Positions 23,581 to 35,872 of a stretch of DNA of 64,000 nucleotides are shown piece by piece; position 1 is the first letter of the stretch, and each line of letters begins with the position of its first letter. The notes under the pieces were generated by a model. The model searched no databases. It was given only the letters and a program-made list of their open reading frames with translations, and had not been told where the DNA came from. This DNA comes from Chenopodium formosanum. Lineage: Eukaryota > Streptophyta > Magnoliopsida > Caryophyllales > Amaranthaceae. The translations under genes were made by a program, and so were the position numbers. Location of the stretch: contig CM044877.1 in the NCBI GenBank assembly GCA_024500155.1, forward strand, positions 36,652,001-36,716,000. The letters run 5' to 3'.

Positions 23581-26254
23581 TTTAGACATATACTTTAAAA
23601 GACATTTAGAAGATAATTCTATCCATAACTGAATATGGCGTCCTTTCTTAGCTTCGACTTTTTTTTAGTGTAACATTAGTCCTTAGTGCAAATCTTAAGA
23701 ACTTTATAGGAAGGGATGTGATCCATCATTGTTCGAGTCATTTTTAAATGGCATCGAGGTCTCACACTGTGTTCTTTGTGGAGTTATTTATGAAATTTTC
23801 AATTTCATAACTTTGTGATGGTCAAGCTCGGCTCAAGCAAACATCGCTCGATTTAATCTAGACGTTTTGATATCTTGCCAAGTCGATTCTATACTTCACT
23901 GGACTCTTGAGCTATTCATGTCAAGTTTGTTCGCATTTGATGAATATAGCCATATCCTTTCAAATTCTATGTGAAACGTTGAAGTAATTGAATTCTCTTT
24001 AGCCTTCGGAGTCAATTGTCTATACCAAGAACAATAGCTCTTTTCTTTGTCGGTTTCAACAAGTAAGACTTGCTTGTCTTAGAACGATTTTGAATCAATC
24101 AACTATCAAGAGCCTATCTAATAGAGCCTTGATTACGTTCTTGTCGATGTGACATTGCTAAAGATGTTCGGAATGTAAATCATGCCCATGACTTGAACTT
24201 AGTGAGTTTACCATGTGAGGGAAATGTTTGTTTATAATCAAACATTCTTGACTCAGCGCTTAGATAACCATGCCATTCAAATAAATTCGCAACTATTGCT
24301 CCTTTACTTTGAATGTGAGTCTTTCGGTGTGTAAACGGATCAATTGCTGATTATGGAACACAATAACCAATTATTTGTTCCAACCTTATATTAAAGGTCT
24401 TTAAAAAAAACCAACGACCTTACAACTGATGTAGCACCACTTTCTTCATTCTAAGCTTGTAAGTCGATAACTTAGCTTATCTTCAATAGTTTGAGGTCAC
24501 TTTCAAAGTGGAACACTCAAGCAGTATCCGATACTTTGTGAAGATAATGAGTTGTTAAGTTAACTTCAATAACATGAATTCTTTAGTAAAATGGAATCTC
24601 ATTCCTTTTCTTTGTTCCTTGTTTCCTATATTTCTTATCATACTTTATCTCATAATCTTTAAGAACCATTTCTTTAAGAGTCTTTGACTTTTATACTTTG
24701 TTAGGCATAATTAAGCATCTAATGCGCCGTAAAACAAAGTTCCATCTTTTCCTTTAATTCACGCTTGAATTACTACATCAATGAGTCCTACTCTTCTATG
24801 TATTAAGCGAAAAGATATGTTGGTTGTCAATATTGACAATTTGAGTTTGCAACTCAATACTTCATGTTTTATTAAAACTACCTAGTATTTTTAATACATG
24901 ATGTTCAACCGTCCTTAAAAGTCATTTATGAGAATTGTATTTTAGAGATGATTTACTTTTCTTTGAGAACCATTCTCAAAGATTTCCTTTACCAATCAAG
25001 GAAAGCAATACAATTTTATTTGGAATTCTTCAAATATAAGTGCAAAGTATAACCATTTATCAAGTAAATAACATAATAAGTTTGAAAATTTTCAATCTTA
25101 TTAAACGTCTTATTCATGCATTAAATTTGTCCCCATTTGGCGAGAATAAGTCGATTCCAAAATCCAAAGAAACAAATAGTGGTTAAGCATGCTTTGGCTT
25201 GTCTTAACACTCAATCTCCTTAGGTAAGCAACGCTTTGCTAATGGCTCTAAGCCACTCTTGGTTGAATAAATCGTCGCATCTAATTCTCTCTCAACAATT
25301 TATCCACTTTTCCACGATATGTTAGGACTCCATGAATCATATCGTTGAGTACAACCAAAACCAACTTGCATACCCAATAAGCCTTATGAGTCTAGGGAGT
25401 AATAGTGATGCCTCGCTTTGGCGTAGCCCATCACTACTTTCAATAAGTCGATAAGTGTTGTTTTGGAATGACAATTTTACTCAATATTTAGGGACCTAGG
25501 GTTTCTATGTTGGTTGATTTAAGTGAACTTAATTAATCATCACAACAATCGAAATCCTAAACATGCATCTACCATATAATTCATATATAAATAATCATGA
25601 ATATGTAAGCATAAGCATTTTGATGCATATTGGAAACTAGCATGACCCCTTGAATTCTTCAATTCTTCAATTCTTCAAAAGGTCTTTTTTTGCAACTTCA
25701 TGGCTTTGTCTTCAAAGAACCTCCATCTTCAAGGCTTGACCATAATTATGCAATAATAGTAACTACGATTAGGACTAATCTAAATATTAAGGTACAAAAA
25801 TATTCAACGGTACGTAGACAGTATTTAGATTTACAAAAATACATCACGGATCGCAGTCCGTATTTTCTATCCTAATCGGGTCCCACTAATTGCCATTTCA
25901 TGAAACCTATGAGAGAATATACATTCCATTAATCCATTCACTATTTGTGAATGGCCCATGCATTTTACAACAAACAAGTAATAATGCATTAAACACGCGC
26001 GCGCACTAGTAACTAATCTAGGTGGTTAATCCGATTAACATGCCTAATTAAAACTAGTCAAAGTTGTTTAATCGATTATGTAATTGAAGAAATTAATAAT
26101 TGAAGCTCCCACTAAATTCCGCATCCATCTTAATTAATCCAATTAATTAAGCCGGTAGAACCCAAAATTTATCAAAATAAATTTTGCCATTGCCGCTCAA
26201 AATCGAGGCCTAGCCTCAAAAATTTTAATTAAAATAAATAAAATGGCAAAATAA

Positions 26255-26560
26255 ACAAAATTGCATTGCCTTACAACCCGGGGTAAAGTGCCAAGTGTGG
26301 GGTTGTGCGCATCGTGCCGCAAGCACATAGCACATCCACACTCACTCTCTTACCGCAACACCAAGCACACATACATATTGCTCGTTGCCGCACCACAGCA
26401 CGCACGCACACAGCCAGGGCTGCTGTTGTGCACGCACAAACGCACGCACGCACGACCGTGTGCTGCTGCTGCTGTGTGCTCTAGCCACACACATGGCTGC
26501 ACACACGAGTACTCCTCTTAGCAGCCACATGCGGGGATGCTATGCAGCTCGGCTAGCCAA
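26255..26560. repeat. GC-rich CGCA/CACA and CTG-type low-complexity island
   Basis: GCACGCAC, ACACAC and GCTGCTGCTG runs in an otherwise AT-rich region. Overlapping frames on both strands are compositional and not called as genes. Confidence 0.6.
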
Positions 26561-27562
26561 GGGGTTTTTGCCTCGTTTTGCGTGCCATAGCCTCGGGATT
26601 TTGATCCCAATTTTGCGTGACAAGTTATTAATTCTAAATTGATTTTAGAACTAATTCAATGAGCAAAAAAATGAAAAATTAAACAAGTCTAACTTAAATG
26701 AAATTTAACAAAGTGCATTCAACCAAAATAATTTTCAAAAACCATTCTTTAATTAAATTGGTTTAACTTGGTGCAACAAAATAAATAAGGCAATTTCTCA
26801 TTATTAATTTAATCAATTTAAATTAATCTTGAGATTTTGATAAAGTAAGAGGGAGTTGAAAAAATATGAACTTTAATGTTAAATTGAAAAATCCAACTAC
26901 TAACATCTGTGAATCCAATATGAAGATAAACAAATTTCTATCACAAAGTTTAAAACTTTATGTTTCCAATCAACCAAAAATGATTAAAACAACAAAGTTC
27001 AACATATAATTCATGGAGTTTAGTAGCTTTTAAAGTTTCAATCACTTAACACAATTAAAGATTGAATCTTTGGTACTTGGAAGCCTCAAAGAACAACAAT
27101 TTCACACTTAATGCAATTAATTTGCAATTATGTGAAAAATAAAACCAATCTTTCAAACACAAATTACCACCAAGTAATCATGCCTAAAGAGGTTTAATAT
27201 TGCATATAAAATATGTATTGAACCAATTACATAACCACCATAAATATGCAATTAATTTTCAAGGTTAGAAAGACTTAAAAATTTTCGTAAAAACGAAAAA
27301 CCCCTCAAAAAATGCATTTCTGGTCGTTTTTTGGCTAAAAACCGAGTCCTTTGAAAGAAAAACCATTTCCAAAACACCTTTTTCACCCAAAATTCACTAT
27401 TTATGGGTCGAAATCTAGGTCCGGGAGCTAAATTAAAGTCAGCGCTAATACGAGGTTAAAATGGATAAAACGAGCCACTAATCTAATTAGCAACTTATAA
27501 CCAGAAAAATTAAGCTATAAAAATACCTTGAAAAATATTATTATTTTAAAAATAAACGAGCG

Positions 27563-27577
27563 AGGCTCCGATACCGT
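27563..27577 (-). promoter_or_regulatory. Element C primer-binding-like site (tRNA-iMet type)
   Basis: The minus strand reads ACGGTATCGGAGCCT directly after an LTR end ...CCCCAACA. It differs at two places from the usual TGGTATCAGAGCC of plant Copia elements, consistent with age. Confidence 0.65.
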
Positions 27578-28294
27578 TGTTGGGGTTTGGTGAGTCCGAC
27601 TCACCATAGAAACAAACCCAAAAACAAGACCGCACTCGCAATAAATAAAACCATAAACACAATTAAATTAAACACAAGATTAAGATAAAAACGATTACCT
27701 TTTGGAGCGTGCTTCGCCCGACCAAATGGTCTCTTACTTGAAAGCTTAGCCCCGAAAACACGAGAGCCTCCAACGGAAATCCACTCGCAAAAACGACTTC
27801 CGACTTTTAGGTCCGATTCCTCGAGGTTAGCGATGCCCGGCAAAAACCCGAGTATTATATGAGTTTAAGGGTTTTGCAAATGCAATGCCCTATTGAACTC
27901 CTACTCAAGCAAAGAATTCTCAAGCCATGCTTTGGCTATTTATTAGGAAGGATAGCTTGTGAATTCCACTCATCTTTCAATGTGGGACTTTTTCACAAAA
28001 AGATCTCACATGGAAAGATTGATGAATTCATCCCTTAGTTAAATAAACTAAGGAACAAGTAACAAGTGTCACATGGTTAGGTGAGGACCACTTTCTTACT
28101 TGGTCCCCAAGGCATTTCACAAGCATTGTGAACTAACCATGTGTCACCCAACCTTAAGCCCTAAGTAGGGTTCGATTGGGCGACTTTCTTTTGGCCCGTG
28201 TCCATGACCCGTCACCCGGGTCCACGACCTCTTGCAACACGTGCCGCCACCGTGGCGCGCTGCCAACGTGGCATGCTGCCACATGGCGCGCTAC
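27578..28294 (-). repeat. Element C right LTR, truncated
   Basis: Starts TGTTGGGGTTTGG and is colinear with 1643 onward from base 27649. It is cut after GCGCGCTAC by element D at 28295. Confidence 0.7.
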
Positions 28295-29894
28295 TGACGT
28301 GGGGTGAACTAGGTCGTTGGACTAATCCTCCCTAAGCCAAACAAAATTTATAAACACTTAACTAACCTAAATACAAGTATAGAGGTAAGTCAAGGGCTGA
28401 ACCCAAAGGAATGGTAATGTCTAAGTGCTTCCAATTATGTGCCTAAGCTAGGTCGAAGTCTAAGGATAAAAGAGGACACTAACAACTACTAAGACAAAGA
28501 AACCAAACAAATAAAGTGCTAGGGACTAGGATTAACAAGTATCATGACAATTATACCAACCCGGAAACATGCCCAAACCAACGGTAAGCTCAACCAAAAG
28601 AGCATATCAAGCTATTTTCCTAGAGGCCTAACTAGCGTCAATTACGATAAACTCTAGCTAGGAACGTCACAAGACACCTCAATCGTGTAAATGCAAGCCA
28701 CAAATCAATTGTCCGTATCAATGTGAACCTACAATGCAATCTAGCATAATTCTCAAGGCCTAATCGAATTACACACATGCAAGCTTCCATTAATCACTTT
28801 AATCTCAACAATCAAACAACACAATTCCCTCAATTGAGCACAATCAATCAATCATACAAGCTTCACCCTATCCCTAGCCAAACAACTACTCAAACATCAT
28901 CATCTATCAACAAACAACTAAAGAAAATAAGAATCAACAAAATATAAGAACAATTACACTAGTCAAAGATCAAATATCAATATCAAACCAAACAAACATG
29001 AATTAACTAAGCAAAGCAATAAAATGAGATTGAGTTAGAAATCCTCATTGATTGATTTGATGATCTTCAATACAATTGTCACCTTGAATCTTTAATAACT
29101 CAAATCACCATTGAAATTCCTCACTTTCTCTCTCAAAAATCTACTCCTAAAACTAATGCTAAAAATTAGAGAGAGAAGCTCTCAACTAAGCTAAGAAAAT
29201 ATGATCTAATTGTAATTCTAATTATACTTGTTTCCCTCTCTACCCAAAAATGGGTATTTATAAATACAAAGATTAAAAGAAAATACAATAGAAAATAAAA
29301 TAAAAGAAAAGGAAAAGAAAAGAAAAGAAATAAAATAAAATAAGAAAAGAAAATGGAAAAGAAAACTAAGAAATAAAAAGGAAATAATAGAAAGAAAAAT
29401 CCAAAGAAAAACGGCTCCTTGAGTCGGTTTTAGCTGCTCCAACAAAGGGAATTATCCCCTGCTTCTCACGCACCCTCAAATCATCATCATCAAGGTCCGA
29501 TCAACAAAATTCATTAAGATCAACGGCCGAAACTGAATCCCCTGCCACGCACCTCCTTCAAGCCCACAAACGCGCGACCACGAATGATGCAAGCGCGGCC
29601 GCGAAGGTTGCGAACGCAGCCGCGTTGAGTGAGCTCTGAATTGAGTGCGTTTGCGGTGGCTGCTACTTGGTGCTGCTGCCGAAAATCGCTGCTTATTGTG
29701 GTGGTGAATGCGGGAAAGGAGATGAGTGGGCTGCGCTTTTGGTTGTGGGTTTGCTGCGGAATTGTTGCTGCTATTGGTGTTTGAATTGGTGGCGGAATTG
29801 GAGTGCGAAGATGGAGCAGGGGTTGCGCAATTGGTTGTTGCAGGGGCTGGTTTGGTGGTTATTATGGGAAAAGGGGAGCTGGTGCGTAGACTTG

Positions 29895-30185
29895 GCAAAT
29901 GGGTCATTCGGGTCGGGTATGGGTTGGGTCATTTTGGGTTGGGTCAAGTTCGGGTTAAAAGATTATCGGGTCAAATTCGGGTCGGGGCGGGTTATTTAGG
30001 GTTTCGGGTTGATTTCGGGTCAACTGATAATCAAGTCGGGTCGGGTTTCGGGTCAACACTTCGGGTCGAGTTCGGGTCGGGTCAGTTTAGGTCAGGTCAA
30101 TTTCGGGTCGGGTCAGTTCGGATCAGGTTAATTTTCGGGTCAACTTCGGGTCGGGTCAACTTCTAGTTGAGTCATATTCGGGTGA
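29895..30185. repeat. GGGTCGGGTC-type minisatellite, first block
   Basis: Irregular repeats of TCGGGTCAATTTCGGG and TCGGGTCGGGTC. Open frames of 110-146 codons here (Gly/Ser/Phe-rich) are produced by the repeat. Confidence 0.8.
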
Positions 30186-30299
30186 TTCATTGGGTTATAT
30201 TCAACTTTGTATATATATTTATTTATTTTTTTGACGAAAAACTCACTATATTTATTAAGCCTATTTTTTTCATGGATTATAGTAATTGTTTGACTTTTA

Positions 30300-30415
30300 T
30301 TAACCTGTTTTTTTTTGTTTTTTTTGGTTAGAACTTTAGACTGAGAATCACTTTCAGGATCTCCTGAAACTAAGAGGGATGCTCTAACTAATTGAGTTAT
30401 ACCTCACTCTCTTAT
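30300..30415 (-). mobile_element. Possible tRNA-derived SINE remnant
   Basis: On the minus strand ATAACTCAATTAGTTAGAGC (30381-30400) resembles a tRNA/SINE box A, followed by a weak box B-like AGTGATTCTC and a terminal A-run (plus-strand T-runs at 30307-30326). The order box A, box B, poly(A) fits a short SINE on the minus strand. No target duplication was found. Confidence 0.42.
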
Positions 30416-30484
30416 TGATCTTAGTTTTAATACATACTCTTATTATCATTGTCATTGTTGTAATAATTTTGTTGAATTATTCTT

Positions 30485-30680
30485 ATACTCCCTCCGTCCC
30501 AAATTACTCTTAACGATTTGACATTTTGCGCTATTCACACATCTCACTTTGACCATCTTTTTTAGCTATTATATGAAAGTCAATGTAGTCATGTAAGATG
30601 TTGTTGGGTCTATTTTAATGTATAATTTCCTAATATAAACTTTTTATAACTTGTATAATTATTTACAAAAAAAAAGTTAA
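30485..30680. mobile_element. Stowaway-like MITE, partial
   Basis: Begins TACTCCCTCCGTCCCAAATTA, the usual plant Stowaway (mariner-type) terminus beside a TA. The matching inverted end is not present, because the sequence passes into A-rich DNA and then the second GGGTC block. Confidence 0.55.
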
Positions 30681-30962
30681 AGGTCGGGTCATTTTCAATC
30701 GGGTCAACTTCGGGTCGGGTTGTTTTGGGTCTCGGGTCAACTTTGGATCGATTCATCTTGGGTCGGGTGGTTTTGGCTTGGGTCATTTCGGGTTTTGGGT
30801 CAAGGTCGGGTCAGTTTCACTTCGGGTCGGGTATGGGTCAGGTCGGGTTAATTTGGGTTTTGGTTCAATTTCGGGTCACTGGTTTCGGGTCAATTTCGGG
30901 TCATGGGTCGAGTCATTCGGGTCGGGTCATCGGGTCTGGGTCAGGATTGCCAGGTCTACTGG
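30681..30962. repeat. GGGTCGGGTC-type minisatellite, second block
   Basis: Continuation of the unit at 29895-30185 after the MITE/SINE segment: TCGGGTCATTTCGGGT, TCGGGTCAACTTCGGG and similar. The SINE and MITE remnants probably inserted into one longer array. Confidence 0.78.
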
Positions 30963-31662
30963 TGCGTGAGTGGTGGTCGGTGTATGATGGTGGCTGGCTA
31001 GTGTCTATTGCGGTTGTTGTTGGAGCAAGGGAAATGCGGGGCTGCTGCTTGGAGTGGGAGGCAGGGAACAGGGGAAGCAAGGAAATAGGTGAGTGGTGAG
31101 GTTGTTGGTGGGCACGAGCATCACCCTCGCAACATGTTCTTGATGAACACCAAAGTATGCAGTAGCAAAACACCTTTTTAGTGGGTTCAAGACTACCCGG
31201 TGTGCGAGCGTAACTTGAGAGCGCAAGGACTTGAACTTGGAACAACCACCTACAAATCACAAATAAAACCAAGGAAGAAAATCAAGTAAAATAAAACTAA
31301 AACCAACAAATAAAATTAAAAGAAATAAAATGAAAATGAAAATAATAAAAGAAAGAAAATATAATAAAATGAAAAGAAAAGAAATGAAATGAAAATGAAA
31401 TAAAATAAACTAAAATAAAATAAAACTAAATCTGTAAAATCTAAAATAAAGGAAAAACAACTAAAATAACGAAAATAGAACAAATAAAGGAGAAAATACT
31501 AGAAAAACCATGAAAATGCACAAAAGCCGTAAAATACGAGAAGAAAGGTAAAATGGAGAGAGAAAGCATAAAACTAAACATTTATTGAGCAAGAAAGCTA
31601 TGAGAAGAGGATAAAAATGACCTAAATGCTCATCAAATGGGTGCCATTTATGACACCCATCA

Positions 31663-31680
31663 AATGCCCCCAAGCTTATC
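31663..31680 (-). promoter_or_regulatory. Element D polypurine tract
   Basis: The minus strand reads GATAAGCTTGGGGGCATT against the TGATGGG start of the 3' LTR. Near-identical AAGCTTGGGGG motifs recur inside the element at about 32464, 32527 and 33533. Confidence 0.8.
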
Positions 31681-34678
31681 TTTTGCTCGTCCTCGAGCAA
31701 AACAAAACCAAGGGAGTGAAAATGACGAGCTTATTCAAACGAACAAAAGAAAAGACGAGATGAGAATATACACTAATTCACTTTCATAGGAATTACGGTC
31801 AATTTTAGCAACTAAAGACAAGCCATTTAAACCCCTAGATCGCCCTAGAGGACGAGTGATGCTCTCGTAAGGGTTGCCTAAGAGCTTAACCCATAACACT
31901 CGTAATAATACAAACAAGGCAAAGCAAGAAAAACAAGTCAAAAGGAAAGCAAAACAAACAAATGTTCATGAAAGGACTTTTCCAAATGTACAAGAACAAG
32001 TGAATGCAATTCTTTCTAAACAAGTAAGGGAGTGCACGTTCCAAGATACCCAAGGTGATTGAAGCATAAATATGCTAAGCATAGGAACTAGCTTTCACAA
32101 TCCACTTTCATCCCAAACGATCTTACCACGTTCTTCCTAATAGTCTCATATCAACCTCTAGTGAGCATCCCAATGATTCCTCGAAGGAATCAGAAAAAGA
32201 GAATTTTTAGGCTACTCAACATCTTAACTACGCATCCCTTCTCCTTAGGCTAAAACTCACATTTCTCTCCACCGATGAATGACTCAACCACTTAGGTCAA
32301 AAGGGCTTTCCCAAAGGTTGTAATGCAAGGGCAAGAAAGGGTGTAGGTAGGCTAAAAATTTGAAATTGGTGGTTTTCCTAATCAATGAAGCAAAAGAATG
32401 GCCAATTCTTAGGATCACAATCAAGTAGTCACCAAACCAAACAAAAATACGCACACCTTATACCCCCAAGCTTATTCAAAGCTATAAACCAAAAACATAT
32501 ACACGAAAAGCGTGAGAACGCTTCCCCCCAAGCTTAAATGGAGCATTGTCCTCAATGCTCAAAAAGGAGGAATACTCACATCAAAATATTTTTGAATTTT
32601 CATTTTTCACCTTTTTTTTTCTTTTTCACTTTTCAATAGTGCTTTGTCCTCGCCTCTTTTAACTTTGGACGACTTTTTCAACTTTGCACTTGTTATGTCC
32701 TTGCCTTTGTTTTTAACTTTGGACGGCTTTTTCATTCATTCACTTGCCATTATTCACAAAATATACACAAAAAACGATCTTGCTTTCATTTTGAACTAAT
32801 ATCCACACTAACATACCACAAACTCCAAAACATAACCATTTGCTTCACAAAAAACAAAAATGGAACAAAAAGAAACAAAAGGCTCAAGAATCTAAAGATG
32901 TGGCTTGAAAAGAAGGGAAAAGGTAAAAATGGTTAGCAAGTAGGCAAATGTAAATCCAAAAAGACAAAAATAAAGAAAACTATCCTAGAAAAACAAAGAT
33001 TACCACCCCGAAAATATGCCTTTGTCCTCCCTAAATGGTTCGGTCTCGGTCTTAAAAAATATGAGTCAAGATTCTAGATTAGGTTTGCAATAGTCAAAGA
33101 TCCATGCCGCTCATGCAAATATATGATGAAGGCTTGAAAAACAATGAACCTCACATGGATGTAGCAAAAACTCACTATTGGTGTCATATCAACTATAGGA
33201 AGCAACTACCAAACATTGCCACATACAAGTAGAATCCGGCTTCATGGTCCCACTAGTTCTAACCAACTACTTTAGCATGCTTTATCCTAGAATCAACCAA
33301 GCATACTCTCAAACCGTGCACACCGTTACCATTTAAGAAGAATAGCATTCAATTATACAAGTCCAAATGTTATTATGTCCAAAGCAAAAACAAAACAAAA
33401 CACATTGCAAATTTGCCTTGATAAAAACAAAAATCTTTTTGGAGTTTTACAAAATAAAAGAACATGGAAAAACATATACAAGAGTGCATAGCATATATGA
33501 ATCAACATTCCACCAAACATGATAGAATACCCTCCCCCAAGCTTGAATGAGACAATACACTCAAACATAAATCAAATAATCCATGGGAGGGGAAAACAAG
33601 GAGATTAATCCAACAAACCAGCATATGTCCAACAATTCATCATCCACTAGAGAAAGAGCAAGGAAGGATATTACTGGATATTAGGTGGGTGTAAATACCC
33701 GCAAATGACCCAATTAAACTTTCAAAGCTAACAACCTCTAATATTGAATCTTGCCTTCCATATGCTAGCAATTGTGGTGCTAATCTTCCTTGATTCTTGA
33801 TCCAAACCAATGCACCAAAGTATATCAAGTCATGTACCTAGCAAAAGGCACACAAACATTTCCATGAGAGAAAAATCTATTATAAAAAGAAAAGAAAATG
33901 AAAGCAATAAAACACGGGTTACTTCCCGAGAAAGGCTTGCTTAAGGTCCAAGCTTGACCACGCTAGTAAAATAATAATATAACGCACGCAAGAGCTTGTC
34001 AAATGCACTACTACACATTTCATAAGAAACCAAGTATGCACATGACAAAAATAAGGCATGCAACAAGCATAGTGCACACCTATGAGGAGAGAGATCCCAA
34101 GAAAAGGAAGAAGAATCAAAAGAAAGCTCAACAAAATAAGAAGAAAAGGGGAAAGAAGAAGAAGAAGAAAAAGAAGGCAAACTCTCCTCAAAATATTTTT
34201 GGGTGGCATCATCACCCTTTTCCTCGATTGGGGCCAATTGAGCCACATACAAATCATCATAGACAAGAGGGTCCCCAATAGGCTCATTAACAAAGGAAGG
34301 GAGAAAAGTAGGGCAATAGGGGATGTGGTCAAACTTTTAAGAGAAAGGGGTATGAGAAATAGGCAAAGGTGTAGCTACTCCCTCAACATAAGGTCCCATA
34401 TTACCAATGAAGGCATGAAAATCAATCATAGAGTCCTTAAAAGAGGAACACTCATGATCACCATCTCCCTCAAACATCCAACTCCCAAGATGAACCACAT
34501 AATCTCCTCCACTACCTTCATGAGCAACAAATCCCTCAACTTCCTTAAAGCCTAGAGTCTTAAAACCATGCATGAATGGATGCAAATATAACTCAAAATC
34601 ATCTCTCTCCCATGAAGCATCCTCAATGAACTTGCTTAAAAGGCTATAGCTATTCCTTATACACTCAATAAAAACATT
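31681..34678 (-). other. Element D interior without supported genes
   Basis: AT-rich. It contains a 50-60-bp imperfect direct repeat around AACTTTGGACG(A/G)CTTTTTCA (32661-32735), three internal polypurine-like motifs and a Lys-rich low-complexity stretch (34080-34190). No pol domain is recognisable on either strand. Confidence 0.5.
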
Positions 34679-35760
34679 TTACATAACCTCAAACGAGTCC
34701 AAATACTCATGGATAGAAGAGTCACATTCATACACTTGAGACTCATCACAATCAACAAAGGAAGAGATGTCTAGACTTAAAATATCATCAAAATCATCAT
34801 CACTCTCGACTCTCTTTCCCTCACTCCTATGCTCAACAATACGATCCTCACACAGTCTTGGTTGCTCGAAATTATCATCATCACCCTCAACACACACATT
34901 GGATTTGAAATTTTCCCACACAAGCATCAAAGATGACAATTGGCTTTCTAGCTCTTGATTTCTCTTTCGTCCCTCCTCAAGACGCTCCTCACTCTTTTTC
35001 ATCACCTCCAATTGACTTTTCATAGAGTTAAGAATCGACTCCTTTTTAGGCCCAAGATCGTCACTAATCTCAACATGCCTAATTTGAATTTCCAAAGTAG
35101 CAATAAGAGATTCAAAGGTGTAGGAGATTGAGGCTCAATAAGAGAAAAAGAAGTACAACCAAAGGTAGGATCATCATCATTACAAACATGAGCATTTTCA
35201 TTAAATAAGGGATTGAGAGCATTTTCAAATGTATGAGAATTGTTAGCTTGAACATGCAACTCATTATCATGAACAAAAGAGGAAATAGAATTGGAAGCAC
35301 TTGTTCTAGGTTCAACTATGGGATCATGTGGCACATCATGGTAAATCATGCTAACATTGGAAGAATTAACACTTTGCACATTAAAAGTAGAAGCACGACG
35401 ACCCCTATTATAGACATCCCTAGCCAACCAAGCATAGAAATACCAAGCATCATCAATTGACAATGCTCTAAATCTACCATTATGCATGCATTCAACTTCA
35501 TTCCAAGTTTGTTCATTCAAACCAAAATAGAAAACCTCACAAGCCTCCAAAAATACCAAGCATCATCAATTGACAATGCTCTAAATCTACCATTATTCAT
35601 TCATTCAACTTCATTCCAAGTTTGTTCATTCAAACCAAAATAGCAAACCTCACAAGCCTCCAAAAGATTACAACGATTGTATTTCACAAACCTTATAAGT
35701 CTATGAAAATAGGCATGAAAAGACTCACCATAATATTGAGGAAAAGAAAAACGTGCCATT
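34679..35760 (-). pseudogene. Element D gag-like gene, broken
   Basis: Read on the minus strand, the likely ATG at 35758-35760 gives MARFSFPQYYGESFHAYFHR and then LLEACEVCYFGLNEQTWNEV, the gag pattern in which an FYxGLNxxT motif precedes a GRFxxLSxDDAW helix. A tandem duplication of 113 bp breaks this frame, but the second copy restores it (YFYAWLARDVYNRGRR). An acidic, Asn/Ser-rich middle follows, and after a further frame change a C-terminal coiled coil (about 35000-34900, KKSEERLEEGRKRNQELESQ) ends at 34679. No zinc knuckle is seen. The Athila relationship rests mostly on the LTR, primer site and polypurine tract. Confidence 0.6.
35440..35664. repeat. 113-bp tandem duplication inside the element D gag
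   Basis: Bases 35440-35552 are repeated at 35553-35664 with few differences. The unit length is not a multiple of three, so it shifts the gag frame. Confidence 0.85.
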
Positions 35761-35851
35761 TTTATATAAAGCAAACAAAAATCAAATAAAAGAAAAGTAT
35801 ATACAAAGACCTAGACTCAAGCAATTAAAAACACTCAAACATAGACAGCGT

Positions 35852-35869
35852 TCCCCGGCAACGGCGCCA
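35852..35869 (-). promoter_or_regulatory. Element D primer-binding site (tRNA-Asp)
   Basis: The plus strand TCCCCGGCAACGGCGCCA equals the 3' end of plant tRNA-Asp including CCA, so the minus strand pairs with it perfectly over 18 bases, three bases inside the LTR. Confidence 0.92.
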
Positions 35870-35872
35870 TTT

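Larger units (their letters stand above)
23159..27577 (-). mobile_element. Element C interior, decayed (second part)
   Basis: No open reading frame worth reporting. The sequence ends at a primer-binding-like site next to the right LTR. It probably once held a Copia polyprotein on the minus strand, inferred only from the LTR and primer site. Confidence 0.4.
28295..31662 (-). repeat. Element D 3' LTR
   Basis: About 3.37 kb, TGACGTGG to GACACCCATCA, ending against the polypurine tract. The length is inflated by internal repeats: an A-rich AAAATAAAAG tract (29280-29400), two GGGTCGGGTC arrays, and SINE- and MITE-like fragments. Only the first 1.08 kb can be compared with the other LTR. Confidence 0.8.

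Noticed and set aside
26261..26642. Overlapping His/Ala/Cys-rich frames on both strands
   Set aside because: GCAC and CTG low-complexity DNA keeps all frames open; no domain.
19284..27577. Copia reverse transcriptase or integrase in element C
   Set aside because: Attempts to read YVDD-like or zinc-binding integrase motifs on the minus strand failed; only the LTR and primer-site evidence supports the class.
29667..30166. Overlapping 110-146-codon frames rich in Gly, Phe and Ser
   Set aside because: Produced by the GGGTCGGGTC repeat in several frames at once, so not a gene.
34082..34555. Lys/Arg-rich 157-codon plus-strand frame
   Set aside because: Antisense to the gag-bearing strand of element D and driven by an AGAAGAAGA run; no start context or family.
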